DNA of 64,000 nt. It comes from Lotus japonicus (Eukaryota; Streptophyta; Magnoliopsida; Fabales; Fabaceae). Numbering within the stretch: position 1 is the stretch's first letter; each line of letters opens with the position of its first letter. The position numbers were made by a program, and so were the translations under genes. The notes beneath the pieces are model-generated. The model ran no database searches. It was not told the origin of the DNA and saw only the letters and a program-made list of their open reading frames with translations. The stretch covers positions 16,720,369 through 16,784,368 of the forward strand of contig NC_080044.1 of the NCBI RefSeq assembly GCF_012489685.1, in the 5' to 3' direction. This document shows positions 1-11,144 of this stretch, piece by piece.

Positions 1-120
1 CAAAGTTATCAAATTCGAACCCTAAAAATTTCCAATCTACACCTAAGAAACCTGTTTTCCAACCTTAACAAGTTTTCACTTCTCTGATCATCAATTTGGA
101 ATTCGATCTAACTAAACATT

Positions 121-154
121 ATAAGTCGAAAATATGCAAAATATCAAGCTAACA
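121..154. repeat. Direct repeat, left copy (partner at 3477-3510)
   Basis: This roughly 34-bp sequence, containing the exact core tgcaaaatatcaagctaaca, recurs at 3477-3510 with only a few differences. The two copies bracket the LINE reverse-transcriptase material and the solo LTR lodged in it. The right copy lies inside the N-terminal RT fragment, so the pair may represent two overlapping LINE pieces rather than an insertion footprint. Confidence 0.7.
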
Positions 155-156
155 CA

Positions 157-1063
157 GTCTCCATCTCTGTTTACCCGCAAGAGCTTTATTAAACGACCCC
201 AAATCCTTTATCCCCAACCCACCTTCTTCCTTAGGTCTACAAACCTTACTCCATATCACCGAAAGGAACTTTCTCATCAACTTCTCGCATTACTTCAATA
301 TCCCAACTGAGATTTTATAGAAAGAGAGGTAAAAAGGAGGGAGAGCAGTGAGAACGCTTTTGATGAGACAAAGTCTACCACTTAATGAGAGCATCTTTTG
401 TTTCCATTTGGAAAGTTGTTTCTTAAGCTTCGTAGTGATAGGTTCTCAAAATCATAAGCTCCTACAGAAAAGGTAACTTCAAGATTCTGCAAAGTAATAA
501 CGCTTCGATTCTCCTTTCCATGTCTTCCTCCATTGCGATGCCCACAGTTCTACTTTTGGAAAAGTTAACTTTTAGACCCGAGACCAATTCGAAGCACTAG
601 AGAATGCACTTAGGAGAACCACATTTTGAATGGTCAATTCCCCAAAGAAAAGCGTATCGTCAAGAAATTGGAGAAGCGGAACAAATAAGGGACTAACAAT
701 CCCCAATTTGTAAGCTCAGAATCTTCCCAAAGAAATAGAACGCTTGAGCATCCCGTTTAGACCTTTAGCAACAATGAGGAATAGGAAAAAGGTTGTTGGA
801 TCCCTTATTCTAAGAGCTTTCTTCATCTTGAACTCCTCTGTAGGGCTACCATTAACTAGCACCGAAATCGTTGAAGAGGACAACAACCCACTAATTCAAT
901 GGATCCACTTAGCATCAAAATTCATCATTCTAATAGCATCTACATCCATCATACTCATTAAAATATCTACACTTCATTTTTTACAATTTCCCAAAATGCC
1001 ACATCATCTACACCACTTTACTAACTTTTTACTTCAACCTAACAACTCTTCAAAGTTTCTATA
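157..1063 (-). pseudogene. LINE (non-LTR retrotransposon) reverse transcriptase, C-terminal part, broken
   Basis: Read on the minus strand this is the back half of a plant L1-type reverse transcriptase. From about 920 down to 600 it shows a conserved 'VLVNGSPTEEF' block, a block where the usual 'LRQGDP' is decayed, and 'LLQFLDDTLFFGE', which carries the FxDD catalytic motif. From about 330 to 160 it gives '[16 protein letters not shown]', the block that normally precedes the zf-RVT region. Stops and frame changes lie between these blocks, so no single frame is open. The upstream part of the same domain continues at 3307-3495, beyond the solo LTR. It is a dead fragment; its own 5' and 3' ends are not visible. 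Confidence 0.85.
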
Positions 1064-1068
1064 GATCC
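1064..1068. repeat. 5-bp target-site duplication GATCC (left)
   Basis: GATCC directly precedes the TG of the solo LTR and recurs at 3063-3067 directly after its CA. A 5-bp duplication is the expected footprint of Ty3/gypsy-type integration. Confidence 0.9.
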
Positions 1069-3062
1069 TGTAACACCCCACTTTTCGTTATTAGGTTATT
1101 TATTATTTTATCTTAATTATTATTATGCTATATGATATTTTGATAATTTATGCGATTTAATTAGATGATTATGTGATTATGTGATTCAATTAGATGATAA
1201 GGTCATTAAGTGGTTTTATTAGATAATTAAGTTATTATGTGATATAGATAAATAAGGGTTTTAGGTTTTAAGTGAGTAGTTGGGAGTGTGGCCCATTGTA
1301 AGATTATTTAAGGGTTATGAGAGAATTAAAAAGAGAGAAATCAGAAAATTAGGATTAAAGAAGCAGCAGAACAAAGAAACACGTGAAAGGTGAAGGAGAG
1401 GAGAAAAGGTGGAGAAAACCTAGAATTTGATCTTCAAGAAGAAAAGGGTCAAGGAGGCTTTGTACCGGTGTCATAGAAGGTAAGGGTTTGAATTTACCTT
1501 GTGTAATTGTAGAATAACAGAGGTTGAGTTTAACATGAAGGAACTCCATCTTCTTTGAAAATTCAGAACTGAGAGACTGTGTTGAGTGTTAACATGTGGT
1601 GAGCAAAATTGATTTTGAGCGAAATTGAGGTTCTGGGAAAAATTGGGTTCTGTTCTGTTTTGCCCGCAGATACCCTAACGGTCTGTGTTGTAGAGAGCAT
1701 AACTCTCTCTACAGAATTCCAAATTGGGTGAAACCAATTTTGTATTAAAGCTAACGTATAAGGCTATGTTTGGTAAAATTTTCATAATTTTTGGACTGCT
1801 CATTTAGTACCAGGATTATATGCAAGTTTGCTATGTTTCTGCTTATTTCTGGGATTGATTCTGAAACTGATTCTGGTAATTGATGTGAAACATTTGATGA
1901 TTTTGTGTTGCTAGTATGTTGGTGGAATATTGAATGATTTGATAATTATATTGAAGTGTTATTTTGTGCAATTTTGGTGTGATTTCCGTTATGGAATTTG
2001 GTGAGAAAATATGTTATATATTTGGGGCTGGAGTGGTCTCAAATTGCATGTTTTAATTTATGAGTTTTTGCACGAAATACACTTCATTTAGTCAAGAGGC
2101 AAAGTGTCGGTTTTCATCGGAAAACTGAGGTTTGTCCCAGAACTGGCGTGGTTCTGGAAGTCTGGAGTGGACTTCATTGGTGGTTAACTGTCTGGAGTGG
2201 ACGCGGTGATACCGCTAAGGTTAACAATTGGTACCACATGCATACATTAGAATCTCACACACTAAGTTTCACGTTTTCAGTGGTTTTATGTGTTTGGTGA
2301 ATTGTTTTGCTGTTATGGTAAAGCCGAATTATTATTCTTCTTAAAACTTATAATTTTCCGAAACAACAATAAGAGTTGTGAAACTGTCTTGAGAGCAAAT
2401 ATTATAATCACTCAGATTTTAAAGAAAAGGTGAAGAGTTTATAGAGTAGAGTCTGAATTGTTTACTTGCTCTTTGTTATGCTATATTTTATACAATGTAA
2501 GTTCTTACCCTTCTGTTGGAATGATGTTCTATGCGACATCGCTCAGGTACTGGAGATAGAGATGTGGCTCAAGAGGAGTAGCTTCGGAGAGTCTTAGTTT
2601 ATGTTATTATTATTATTATTATTATAAAATAAGTGTCTTGCTCTGTAATGTAGCACTAGGTAGATATTTTACGTTACTTTTACATTTTTGTTGAGAGGAT
2701 TTTATAACCTCTCCTTATAGAAGTTTTTGAATGATTTTCTAAATTATGGCGATGTCGTACTGTTGATGGCCGAAGTGCTTATGAAATTCAGTTCTGAGTA
2801 TGATGAATTTTATTGGAATATCATGGAAGATAAACCTATTTAAATAAGTGATCTTAAGCATCTTGGGATTATCTGGCTGGTTTTGAAATTTTATTGGCAT
2901 AAATAATTCTTTCTTTGAAAAGCATATGAACTTATAAATTTTCAAACACAATCAGTGTTAATTTTAATGAGTTTTCGTGAAGAAGTGTAATACTCCCTTG
3001 ATATGTTTTTAAACTCTGATAAACGTTTTTAAATAAAACGATGGCAAAAAGGGGGTGTTACA
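1069..3062. mobile_element. Solo LTR, about 2.0 kb (Ty3/gypsy type)
   Basis: A 1994-bp sequence starts TGTAACACCCC and ends GGGGGTGTTACA, so it has TG...CA ends with a terminal inverted match of about ten bases. It is flanked by the perfect 5-bp duplication GATCC. There are no gag-pol remnants or internal domain. A TATA-like stretch lies near 2484 and an (ATT)n microsatellite at about 2603-2630. This is the product of recombination between the two LTRs of a full element that had inserted into the LINE relic. TGTAACACCCC ends are common among large plant gypsy LTRs, but I cannot name the lineage. The short frames inside it look spurious. Confidence 0.92.
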
Positions 3063-3306
3063 GATCCCACCATCAACATCACATTTGTATATTTTATTAT
3101 TTATCTTCATTTTAATTAATTATAAGTGCTTGTAATAATTACAAGCTCACTTTTTAAGTCTAGTGTAGAGTATCTATTCCCACATACTCATATTTGTCAT
3201 GTTGGAATTGAATATGTACTCCAATGGTAATAGATATTCATATGAGTATGTATTTAGCATTAGATACTACCATTGGAGATGCTCTAAGCATGTACATGAG
3301 AAAATC
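3063..3306. other. AT-rich spacer inside the LINE relic
   Basis: It starts with the right-hand GATCC duplication of the solo LTR (3063-3067). Between about 3165 and 3295 two segments sharing 'ccattggag' and 'gagtat' sequences face each other, suggesting a small inverted-repeat insertion. No coding signal is seen. Confidence 0.5.
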
Positions 3307-3495
3307 TCACTTAATCGAGTTGTAGGCCTTCTCATAGTCCACTTTTAGAAAACCATAGTAGGGGGTTCTTCTAGTATCATGCAATACCACATTTGCAATT
3401 AAGACACTATCAAGCATATTTCTTCCACTAAAGAAAAGTCGATTGGCGTTCATCCATGAGTTTAAGCAAGACACATTATAGTCGAAACCATGCAA
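3307..3495 (-). pseudogene. LINE reverse transcriptase, N-terminal fragment
   Basis: The minus-strand frame reads 'SGRNMLDSVLIANVV' followed by 'GFLKVDYEKAYNSIK'. These match the conserved plant LINE RT blocks that start the RT palm (usually 'SGRNILDxVLIANE' and 'KVDFEKAYDS'). The asparagine in AYNS replaces the usual aspartate of that motif. It is the upstream part of the RT whose C-terminal half is at 157-1063; the solo LTR lies between them. Non-functional. Confidence 0.85.
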
Positions 3496-3526
3496 AATAT
3501 CAAGCTAACAATTTGTCCCACCATTA

Positions 3527-3700
3527 ACACACTTAATGGTAGAGGCGACCTATATTGAGTTTTTTCATTCACTAAAGTTGAAAATCAAACACCCCAATTT
3601 CACTTATTTAAAAGATTAAGTACTGTTGAAGCACCAGATCATTTGGTTGTATGTTTACATGTTGATCGTTGAACATTTGAGTCATACTTGAATCCTATCT
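3527..3700. repeat. Direct repeat copy 1 (copy 2 is split by a LINE)
   Basis: The sequence around 'ggtagaggc...attcactaaa...caaacacccc' and on to 'tttacatgttgatcgttgaa' occurs again as two pieces, at about 3810-3892 and 4570-4640. The second copy is interrupted by the LINE fragment 3893-4568. The copies are diverged but colinear. Origin unknown. Confidence 0.7.
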
Positions 3701-3892
3701 GGCAACAAATTTGCATGGTGAATGCAAATTCACAAGTTTTTTTTCTTAACTAATCTATCCCATAGCAAGTAATCTTATGACTAAATTTACCCTACAATCA
3801 TCACACTAAGTGGTAGAGGCTGACCAATGTTGAATTTATTCATTCACTAAATTTGAGATTCAAACACTCCAATTCCACTCGTTTAAAGATGA

Positions 3893-4568
3893 AATCTCTT
3901 GGTATGGAGCAGGGGTCTTAGTCTTCCACGCTGACTGCACCTCTTTGTGATATCCAAGGCCAATGTCGTGGTGTTTTCGATGTTATCCATGTTGATCGTG
4001 TGTCCACAGATTGGAAGAAACCAGATGTGGGTTGGTTGAAAGTGAATTGCGACGGTGCAGTTTGTAATAACCTGACCTCTAGTTGTGGTGGTGTCGTTCA
4101 TGATGCGGAAGACCAGTGGGTGAAAGGTTTCTGCAGAAATCTAGGGTCCATGTCTACAACCAACGTCTTCCTCACAGAACTTCTAGATGTAGCTACGACA
4201 GTGGAGCTCGTCATGAGCTTGGACTTGGCCTAAGTGATTATCGAATCAGATTCAATGGAGGTGATTCGATTGCTCAACTCTCACGAAGTTCGCTCTCATC
4301 AGTACGCTCACATAGTGCCAGATATTCTTCAGGTTAAACTAGCTCATGGTGCCATCATCTTCAGCATACCCCGCGTGAAGCCAACTCACTAGCTGATTAT
4401 ATGGCTAAGATCGGCCTGAACTTCCAGTATGGGGCTCACTGGTTTGACAGTCCCTTTGGAGAATGTCACGCCATTCTGTTGAAGGAATGTGGTTCTAGTG
4501 TTAGCTTGTTTGCTCCAGATTAGCCTTGTGCTTGGGGTTTGGATCCCTCCTTTGTATTCCAAAAAAAA
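3893..4568 (+). pseudogene. 5'-truncated LINE insertion: RNase H (RVT_3) tail with poly(A)
   Basis: The plus-strand frame from 4000 encodes an RNase H domain: 'GWLKVNCDGAV' (first catalytic Asp), 'FLTELLDVA' (Glu), then after an in-frame TAA at 4231-4233 'IIESDSMEVIRLLNS' (Asp), and after a one-base frame change near 4370 'PREANSLADYMAK' (last Asp). The fragment ends in an A run at about 4560-4568, as expected of an L1-type 3' end. The flanks (aaagatgaa on the left, the A run plus tgaag on the right) are consistent with a short, imperfect TSD. It splits a pre-existing repeat copy, so it inserted after that duplication. Dead because of the stop, the frameshift and the 5' truncation. Confidence 0.85.
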
Positions 4569-4648
4569 ATGAAGTGTTGAACCATATAACATTTGGTTTT
4601 TTCAATTTACATGTTGATCGTTGAATAAATGAGCAAGTAGGCTCGTCG

Positions 4649-4657
4649 TTTAAATTT
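4649..4657. repeat. 9-bp target-site duplication TTTAAATTT (left; right copy 6055-6063)
   Basis: TTTAAATTT abuts both ends of the inverted-repeat element 4658-6054 exactly. Nine bases is the diagnostic duplication length for Mutator-like elements. Confidence 0.92.
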
Positions 4658-6054
4658 GGGTTAAATATTCTTTCCGTCCCTAAACTATAGCGCATTTTTG
4701 GTTTCCGTCCCTGAACTAAAATTGCGATGGTTTCCATCCCTGTACTTAGTAAACCGTTTGTTTTTTATCCTTTGACCATGTTGACTGCTCATATGTGATT
4801 CCAGCGTGTAGGTCATGGCTGATGTGGCGGTAATTATGCTCCCAGCAGATCCTTTAACAGTTGTTATTACTAGTAATTCACAAAATCAGGAATCACCTCT
4901 GCAACATAAGTCATTATACCGGAAGTGCTATAGTTTATTCTCTGCACCCCATTTCCAGCAGATTGATTTTCATGATCCGACCAACCCCTTTTTGCGACCA
5001 TAGACAATAATCAAGAGAAACATGATAGCAGAAAATACTCCTGAGACGATAACTACCCATTTGAACATGAAACCAATATAAAAATTGTAGCTTTCTCGCA
5101 CCAGATCTTGGAAGTTCCAAATCAAATACAAGAAACAACTCAAGGACCAATCACCACTCTTGATCAACAAAATTCAAGAAACCCAGAAATGAAAAAGCAA
5201 AGAAAACAACAATTGCAGAAACTCCACGACATTTTCTTGCAGAGCCACGATCTGGTAGAAGAACCCAGATCTTAAAATCTCCCAGATCTGTCTCCTCCTT
5301 CTTGGCCTTACGTTATCATCACCACTTTCTTTTCCGTGAATCCGTCACACCACCACCACCCATCCACCTTAGGCCCGCCGTCCTCTCCTCCAATCCTCTT
5401 CCCTGACCTTCAAACCCCCAAATCGCCATCACCACTAACCTTCGAAACCCAAATCCCAAACACCGCCGCCGCCACTCTTCCTCTCCCTAAACGCCACCAC
5501 AACCACTTTCCCTTCTCAATCTGAAGCTGGGCACCACTTACCCTCCTTCATTCACACCACCATCATCCACAAACCCTAGGCTTTCAGTTTGCCACGAACC
5601 TCAGGCTTTCAGCCACCGTCTTTCTCTTGATGGGAGAGTGGGAGGTTGGGGTTAGGGTTTTGATGGGGTTAGGATCGCAGAAGAAGAAAAATTGAGAACA
5701 AGAAGAGAGAGAGACGAAGATGAGAAGATGTGAAGAAGATGATTTCTTTTTTTTGAACGTCAGGTTGAGAAGGGAAAACATTAGTTTAAAGAATTTTTAT
5801 TTTTTTAATCAATTTTATCTTTTTAATTTTTATTAATTTTTATTTTAAAAAATTGAAAAATCGGCTAAACCGGCATAATTACCGCCACATCAGCCATGAC
5901 CTACACGCTGGAATCACACATGAGCAGTCAACATGGTCAAAGGGTAAAAAACAAACGGTTTACTAAGTACAGGGATGGAAACCATCGCAATTTTAGTTCA
6001 GGGATGAAAACCAAAAATTCGCTATAGTTTAGGGACGGAAAGAATATTTAACCC
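4658..6054. mobile_element. Mutator-like element (MULE), non-autonomous, 182-bp TIRs
   Basis: The 1397-bp element starts GGGTTAAATATTCTTTCCGT and ends with the reverse complement of that sequence. The terminal inverted repeats span about 4658-4839 and 5873-6054 and differ at only a few positions. A perfect 9-bp TSD flanks it. No transposase is encoded, so it needs a MULE transposase in trans. The interior (about 4840-5870) is richer in GC than the surroundings. It holds minus-strand frames, one with a convincing membrane segment (see 4970-5170), so it could be a Pack-MULE carrying a gene fragment. High TIR identity suggests a fairly recent insertion. Confidence 0.92.
4970..5170 (-). CDS. Small frame inside the MULE with a predicted membrane segment; possible captured exon
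   Basis: A 66-codon minus-strand frame contains 'KWVVIVSGVFSAIMFLLII' followed by 'VYGRKK': an uninterrupted hydrophobic stretch of about 19-20 residues flanked by basic residues, which looks like a single transmembrane helix with a positive-inside anchor. I do not recognise a family. It lies wholly between the TIRs, so if real it is a transduplicated gene fragment. It may equally be a chance frame; nothing shows that it is expressed. Confidence 0.25.
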   Translation of the reverse strand: MLIKSGDWSLSCFLYLIWNFQDLVRESYNFYIGFMFKWVVIVSGVFSAIMFLLIIVYGRKKGLVGS

Positions 6055-6063
6055 TTTAAATTT

Positions 6064-6884
6064 CTAAATTTCTATAAATAAGAAAGGAAGATGTTCGGAT
6101 GTAATGTTAATGATATGTTATGTTACGTGACAGATAGAGCATCCATTTTTCCCAAGATAAAAATATACGTCCCTTCATTTACATACTCAAAGAGGCACCG
6201 CACAATACATATCTTTATCTACAACCTCCATTATGCCTTGTTAATAATGATCGACTCTTGTTTTTTTTTTTTTTGGTCAAATCGACTCTTGTTTTGTAGT
6301 ATTGTTTTTCCTTTTTTTCTTTCAGGCTAAGATTGTAATGGCCACTTTAACAGAAAGTTTGGCCACCTAAAAAATAAAGCTTCTTTTTTGCCCATTTCCT
6401 ATTCATACTGATGTACACATACTTTTTCATGCACCTTAGGCATGTAGAGCACACTTGTCATTACTTGGATAATGAGTTTTAATTTATAATCAACTTTATG
6501 GAATAGGATTAATATGTTTTTTTATGCAGTCTTTATGGAGTGCAATCACATAATTAATTTATATGTTAAGTAAAAGATATACGATGTATCCGATTTAGCT
6601 AGAATCCTCCCATACGCTCAAGTTATAAAGGATCCAAGGCTAGCCGCATTGTATCTGTACAGCAATTTATGATGGATCATATATATTGAAAATTAATTAA
6701 TTCATAAACCATATTTTTATTATTAATATTTGGTACATATTAATAATATGAGGTTTGTGTACTAAAATTAATTTATGGCGAAATTCTATTAATTTGTGAA
6801 CTAAATTTTTCTTTTATATATCGAAAACCTTATTTTTATTTTTTCATATCTTGTATATTTTCTTCAAAAGCTAAAGAAAGCAAG
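6064..6884. other. AT-rich intergenic stretch
   Basis: I see no gene, RNA or element boundary. It includes a T run near 6260-6275 and AT-rich low-complexity sequence at 6660-6880. The short plus frame at 6091-6330 has a composition expected by chance. Confidence 0.6.
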
Positions 6885-7106
6885 TCCATTTGGATTCTAC
6901 TGGGTCAGGGAGGAGATAACCAGGGTGAGGGGGTTGTTGCAGTTGGATTGGCAGGCCGTGATATGATCGTGTTAATTTCTTAGGACAAAAACACAACAGC
7001 GGACATGTTGGCTTGTCAAGCGGCTAAGAATGGTACTCCACAGCGTGTCTGGAGCCAACCACCCTCATCCTTAATCTCGTGCTTGCTGCAGGATGCTCTA
7101 ATTTAG
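6885..7106 (+). pseudogene. LINE RNase H C-terminal scrap
   Basis: The plus strand at about 6980-7103 reads 'DKNTTADMLACQAAKNGTPQRVW', shown here as the block ending the RVT_3 RNase H domain (Asp of 'TADMLA' is the last catalytic residue). Stops and frame breaks precede it. It is a short decayed piece of a LINE unrelated in position to the one at 3893. Confidence 0.7.
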
Positions 7107-7412
7107 TTTAGTTTGCTTGCTTGTTTTCTTTCCCTCATGTTCAGTTAAAAGTTCTAAGAATTGACTCGGACAAAGGGGTGATCACCTCTTATATGAAGCT
7201 CTTAGAAAAATGTTTCATGGTATACCACTTAACAATAGAGGTTATTTTAGTAATTTTATATAGGATTAAAATTTTAAAAAATTCAAATAAGTCCTTATTT
7301 TTCACTTTTCAACAAAGCACTTTCGCTCATCGCATCTTCATCGCAACCATCACCACCATCTACAGAGATCTACTTCCCACACACCACTTGACGACAACTC
7401 CTTCATGGTAGC

Positions 7413-7545
7413 CTTGTAAGGAGAAGTCCGTGTAAGGAGAAGCCTTGTGAATACTTGATAAGGAAAAGTCCTGAGAATATTTGATAAGGAGAAGTCCTTG
7501 AGAACACCTGATAAGGACAAACACTTGAAAATACTTGTAATGAGA
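7413..7545. repeat. Degenerate tandem repeat, roughly 30-bp units
   Basis: About four imperfect units built on 'gataaggagaagtccttgag' follow each other. The minus-strand frame across them shows a correspondingly repetitive peptide, which is a by-product of the repeat. The spacers on both sides (7107-7412 and 7546-7719) hold nothing I recognise. Confidence 0.6.
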
Positions 7546-7729
7546 ATTGTTTGACACTTGTTTCTTTAGTGGAAACATTAGGTGGATATCAAGGACTGAA
7601 CATATATCATTCGCTTAAGTGTGAATCAATATAAATATAGTGTTCTTTTATTTATTACTTTGTTATTTTCGCTGAATCAATTTTTCATTTCCTCTAATAA
7701 AGGGGAATATTTGAAATGATTTTAAATAG

Positions 7730-9176
7730 GGGTTGTCTAAATGACCCATGATGAAAATTGGGTTAAGTAACCCATAATCTAAATGGACCAATCACATTTA
7801 AGATAATTAAATGAGATTTTTATATTTTATTTATTAATTTATTCAGGGTTAAATATATTTTTGTCCCTGACTTATACACATAAATATAAAATGGTACCTG
7901 AAAAAAATATATATGTTTTAGTCCTTGAAATTTTTTTATTTGATCTAAAATGGTTCCATGTGGAATTTTCATATCTATTTCGATCCCTCCAAACTTTCTT
8001 CCATCAAATTAAGTCATTTTTTCCTCATAATAATTTCAAAACCCAGAAATTCATATTCATCCCAAAACTCAAAATCCATCTCAGAAAGGATGAGAATCTC
8101 CTGCCTCGATCCATTGTCTCCCCTGTCCCTTCAATTAAAAATCACCACGTGACTAAAATTTACACGCCACTTTTTTCTAATTTTACGCCGTGAATTCATA
8201 CATCTGCTTGACGATGGAGCACCCAAGCAAACCCCATCCCGCCAGTCTAGAGACTCATGTGTGGAAAAGGATTGTAAAATTAAAACTAACATTCCCATTT
8301 AGCCCAATTAAATTGATGAACAATAAAAGAGTGGTGGTTGTTGAATAAGAAATTAAAATTACTGTTTTGATGAATAATTATTTTCGTAGATGAGGATTGT
8401 GATTGTAAGGATTTGGGTATTTTGCCATGAACAAAACTTTTTGTTGGAGGACCATGGAGAGCAATTGTTGTTGCTGCTGCTAATTGGTTATTGGTGGGGG
8501 TTTGGGTGTTTTTTTTTTAAACGCAAATTAATGTGTGTGTATATATAAAAAGGAAGAAAATCCATGGGACAAGAGTAGGGGAAGAAACTCCCGAAAAGCA
8601 CACAGAGGCAAAACACGCAGGGCAAGCCAGAGATCAAGCTTGCCTCCTCCCAAAAAACGAAACCCAATCCCAGGCATAGACCAGGAATCGATTCCCAATC
8701 TACAAACGGGCAAGAGAAGGGAGTTTGGGTGGTCATGGTGGTTTTGGGTGGGAGAGGAGGAGAAAGAAGATGAAGAAAATTTCTGGCTTTTGAAGATGAA
8801 GATGGAGGAGTTTTTGAGATGAATTTCTGAGTTTTGGGATGAAGATATGAATTTCTGGGTTTTGAAATAATTATGAGGGGAGAATGACTTGATTTGATGG
8901 AATATATTTTGGAGGGACCGAAATAGATGTAAAAAATTCATATGGAACCATTTTATTTTAGATCAAATAAAATTTCAAGGACTAAAACTTTTGCATTTTT
9001 TGTTCAGGTATCATTTTAGATTTATGCGTATAAGTTAGGGACCAAAAACATATTTAAACCCAAATAAATTAATAAATAAAATATAAAAATTTCATCAAAT
9101 TAACTTAAATGTGATTGGTCCATTTAGATTGTGGGTTACTTAACCCAAATTTCACCATGGGTTATTTAGACAACCC
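7730..9176. mobile_element. Long-TIR element (MULE-like), about 1.45 kb
   Basis: The left end GGGTTGTCTAAATGACCCAT pairs with the reverse complement at 9157-9176. The inverted repeats run on for about 360 bp on each side (to about 8090 and from about 8815), making a very long hairpin. The flanks ttttaaatag (7720-7729) and ttttaaagaa (9177-9186) are an imperfect 10-bp direct repeat, compatible with a diverged MULE TSD. About 125 bp inside each end a second MULE-like terminus appears (GGGTTAAATATATTTTTGTC and its complement), so the TIR looks composite. No transposase; the interior frames around 8490-8820 are not recognisable. Confidence 0.8.
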
Positions 9177-9539
9177 TTTTAAAGAACTTATTTTGTTTTT
9201 CAAATTTAAAGACACAATTCAACCCCTCTAATATTATACTATGTTATCAAGTTTTTAAATGTTTTCCCTTTTTCTACGTTTAACCGTGAATAGTTTAATC
9301 ATGTTTCTTGTCAATCTTGTAGCTAGAATAGAAGAACACATATAACTCATAAATTTAGATGCTATAACTTTAACATGTCAATGCAAATTTTATGATAACT
9401 TGCACAATTTACAGACAGTTTGGGGGTCTCTATGTTGGCGGTCTCGTGTAGGCCAAAAATTTATCTAATTTATAGATTAGGGGCATTGTTTACCCAAGAG
9501 AGCTACCAATTTAGGATATGTAAACCGTAAGTAAATGGT

Positions 9540-9868
9540 TGTAACTCATCACCAATTTTGCATTAACAACTAACATTATCATCGTCTTGGATGACGCAAA
9601 TTAGTTTTTGATCTATTATGCCGTACTTAGTGTTGGCCTGACCAACGCTAATTAGAATCGACAACGACAACTGACGTTAGTGTTTATGAATTTGAATTAG
9701 CATTGGCCGAAGTGTCAAGGGAGTTATGTCGTTTTAGACAACTAAACCGACGTTAAAACGTAGCATCGATCAATGTGTGACCGACATTATAAATTAGCTT
9801 CAAGTCATTTAATGTAAGTCCAAAGACTGACACTGAGTTAAAACAAAACTAGCGTTATTTTTGTAGTG
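9540..9868 (+). mobile_element. CACTA (En/Spm)-type terminus, truncated
   Basis: The sequence ends ...GCGTTATTTTTGTAGTG at 9868, the complement of a CACTACAAAAA terminus typical of CACTA transposons. Upstream are several short subterminal motifs resembling gacgttagtg/accgacgtt, in both orientations, as in CACTA ends. I could not find the opposite CACTA terminus in the neighbouring sequence, so this is probably a truncated or solo end. The left boundary is approximate. Confidence 0.5.
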
Positions 9869-9869
9869 T

Positions 9870-11140
9870 TTTTTTTTTGTCAAAGTCGGGATTGGAGTTT
9901 AAAATACGCAAAGTCCGAATTTAATTGTCAGGCCTAACTTCAGTTCTTGATTGGGAAAGCCTTTTGACTTAAACAACTCTCAAAGTATGTTTGGTATGGA
10001 AGACAAAAAAAAAGGCTAATCATTGGAATCGTATATTTTAAAGATTGTTCAAAGCTAATGAATGTTTTTTTAATAATGAGCTGCATAAACACATGCATGG
10101 TTAAAATATTAATATATGTTTAGGGAACTATTATTAATTGATGTATCATATATTGCATAGATATACTTAAGCATTAAGGTTCTGAGAAAGGAATGAAGGC
10201 CAGGGACAATGACGCGTTAGAAAAAACCATAGGGAAGCTTGAGGAATACAAAAGATAGAGATTGGGAGTGCGCGCAAGGGTAAGAGAGATTCCTGTTTCT
10301 ATCATGTGTCATGTAAAGAGGTCTCTATTCACCCACCCCAAAAGAAAGAGAGAAAAAAGCAAAAGGGTGTCGAGGAATTGGAGGATGTGATCTTTCATTT
10401 GTGAGAATAATAGTGGAGGGATCTTCTATCTTCTCTAATGGCATAGTGGCACATCAATAGGCAAAGGATCCTTAAGGATATGTTGTTGTTTTGAGAAATA
10501 TTTAATATTGACCTTGATTCAATTTAGTTTGTTGTGTTTTTTTTTTTACTCTCAACCGCAAACTGTTTAATTATTTTCCCATTTGTGATTCCTTCACAGA
10601 TATATCAACGTGATCTGATATCTGGGTAGCCTGAGATAGTTGACGTGAGATGTTATGACACTGCTTTGTGGTCTAAGAAAAATGTCAGAAACGTTTATGC
10701 CACTTCAATGGATGACGTTATCAACTAGAATGGTGCATTTCGAAAAGGAATTTTTGTCGTCCGAATAACAAATTAATAGATGGGTATGATTGGGGATATG
10801 ATGTTCTTTAGTTTATTTAAAATAAAGTGGGTATTTTATCTCTATTAATTATTAATAATTAGATTAATGTTTCATTCCAACTCAACCATGAGTGGGAAAG
10901 GTGGAAGGAAGAATGGGAAAGAACGAGAAAATATGAGATGCGATAAATTATAAAATTAGAACTATTGGTCACGGGAATTAAAAGTGATTGTTTAAACTTT
11001 TAAAGCTAAAAGTTCAAGTTGTTGGACTTATGTTCCTTTTGTCTAAATCTTTTGTTGGGGCTTGTACTCAACTGCAATGTCATCATTTGTTGGACTTCTA
11101 CCTCATTGATCTTTCATGCCTGTATGACTTGTTTTGTAAG
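9870..11140. other. Intergenic stretch without a recognisable gene
   Basis: There is a frame at about 10603-10770 on the plus strand with a plausible amino-acid composition ('DTALWSKKNVRNVYATSMDD') but with stops and no family I know. The rest is AT-rich spacer. Confidence 0.5.
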
Positions 11141-11144
11141 AATG

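Noticed and set aside
8488..8941. Minus frames of 82 and 137 codons inside the 7730-9176 element
   Set aside because: They overlap the inverted-repeat arm, differ in frame and show no recognisable domain.
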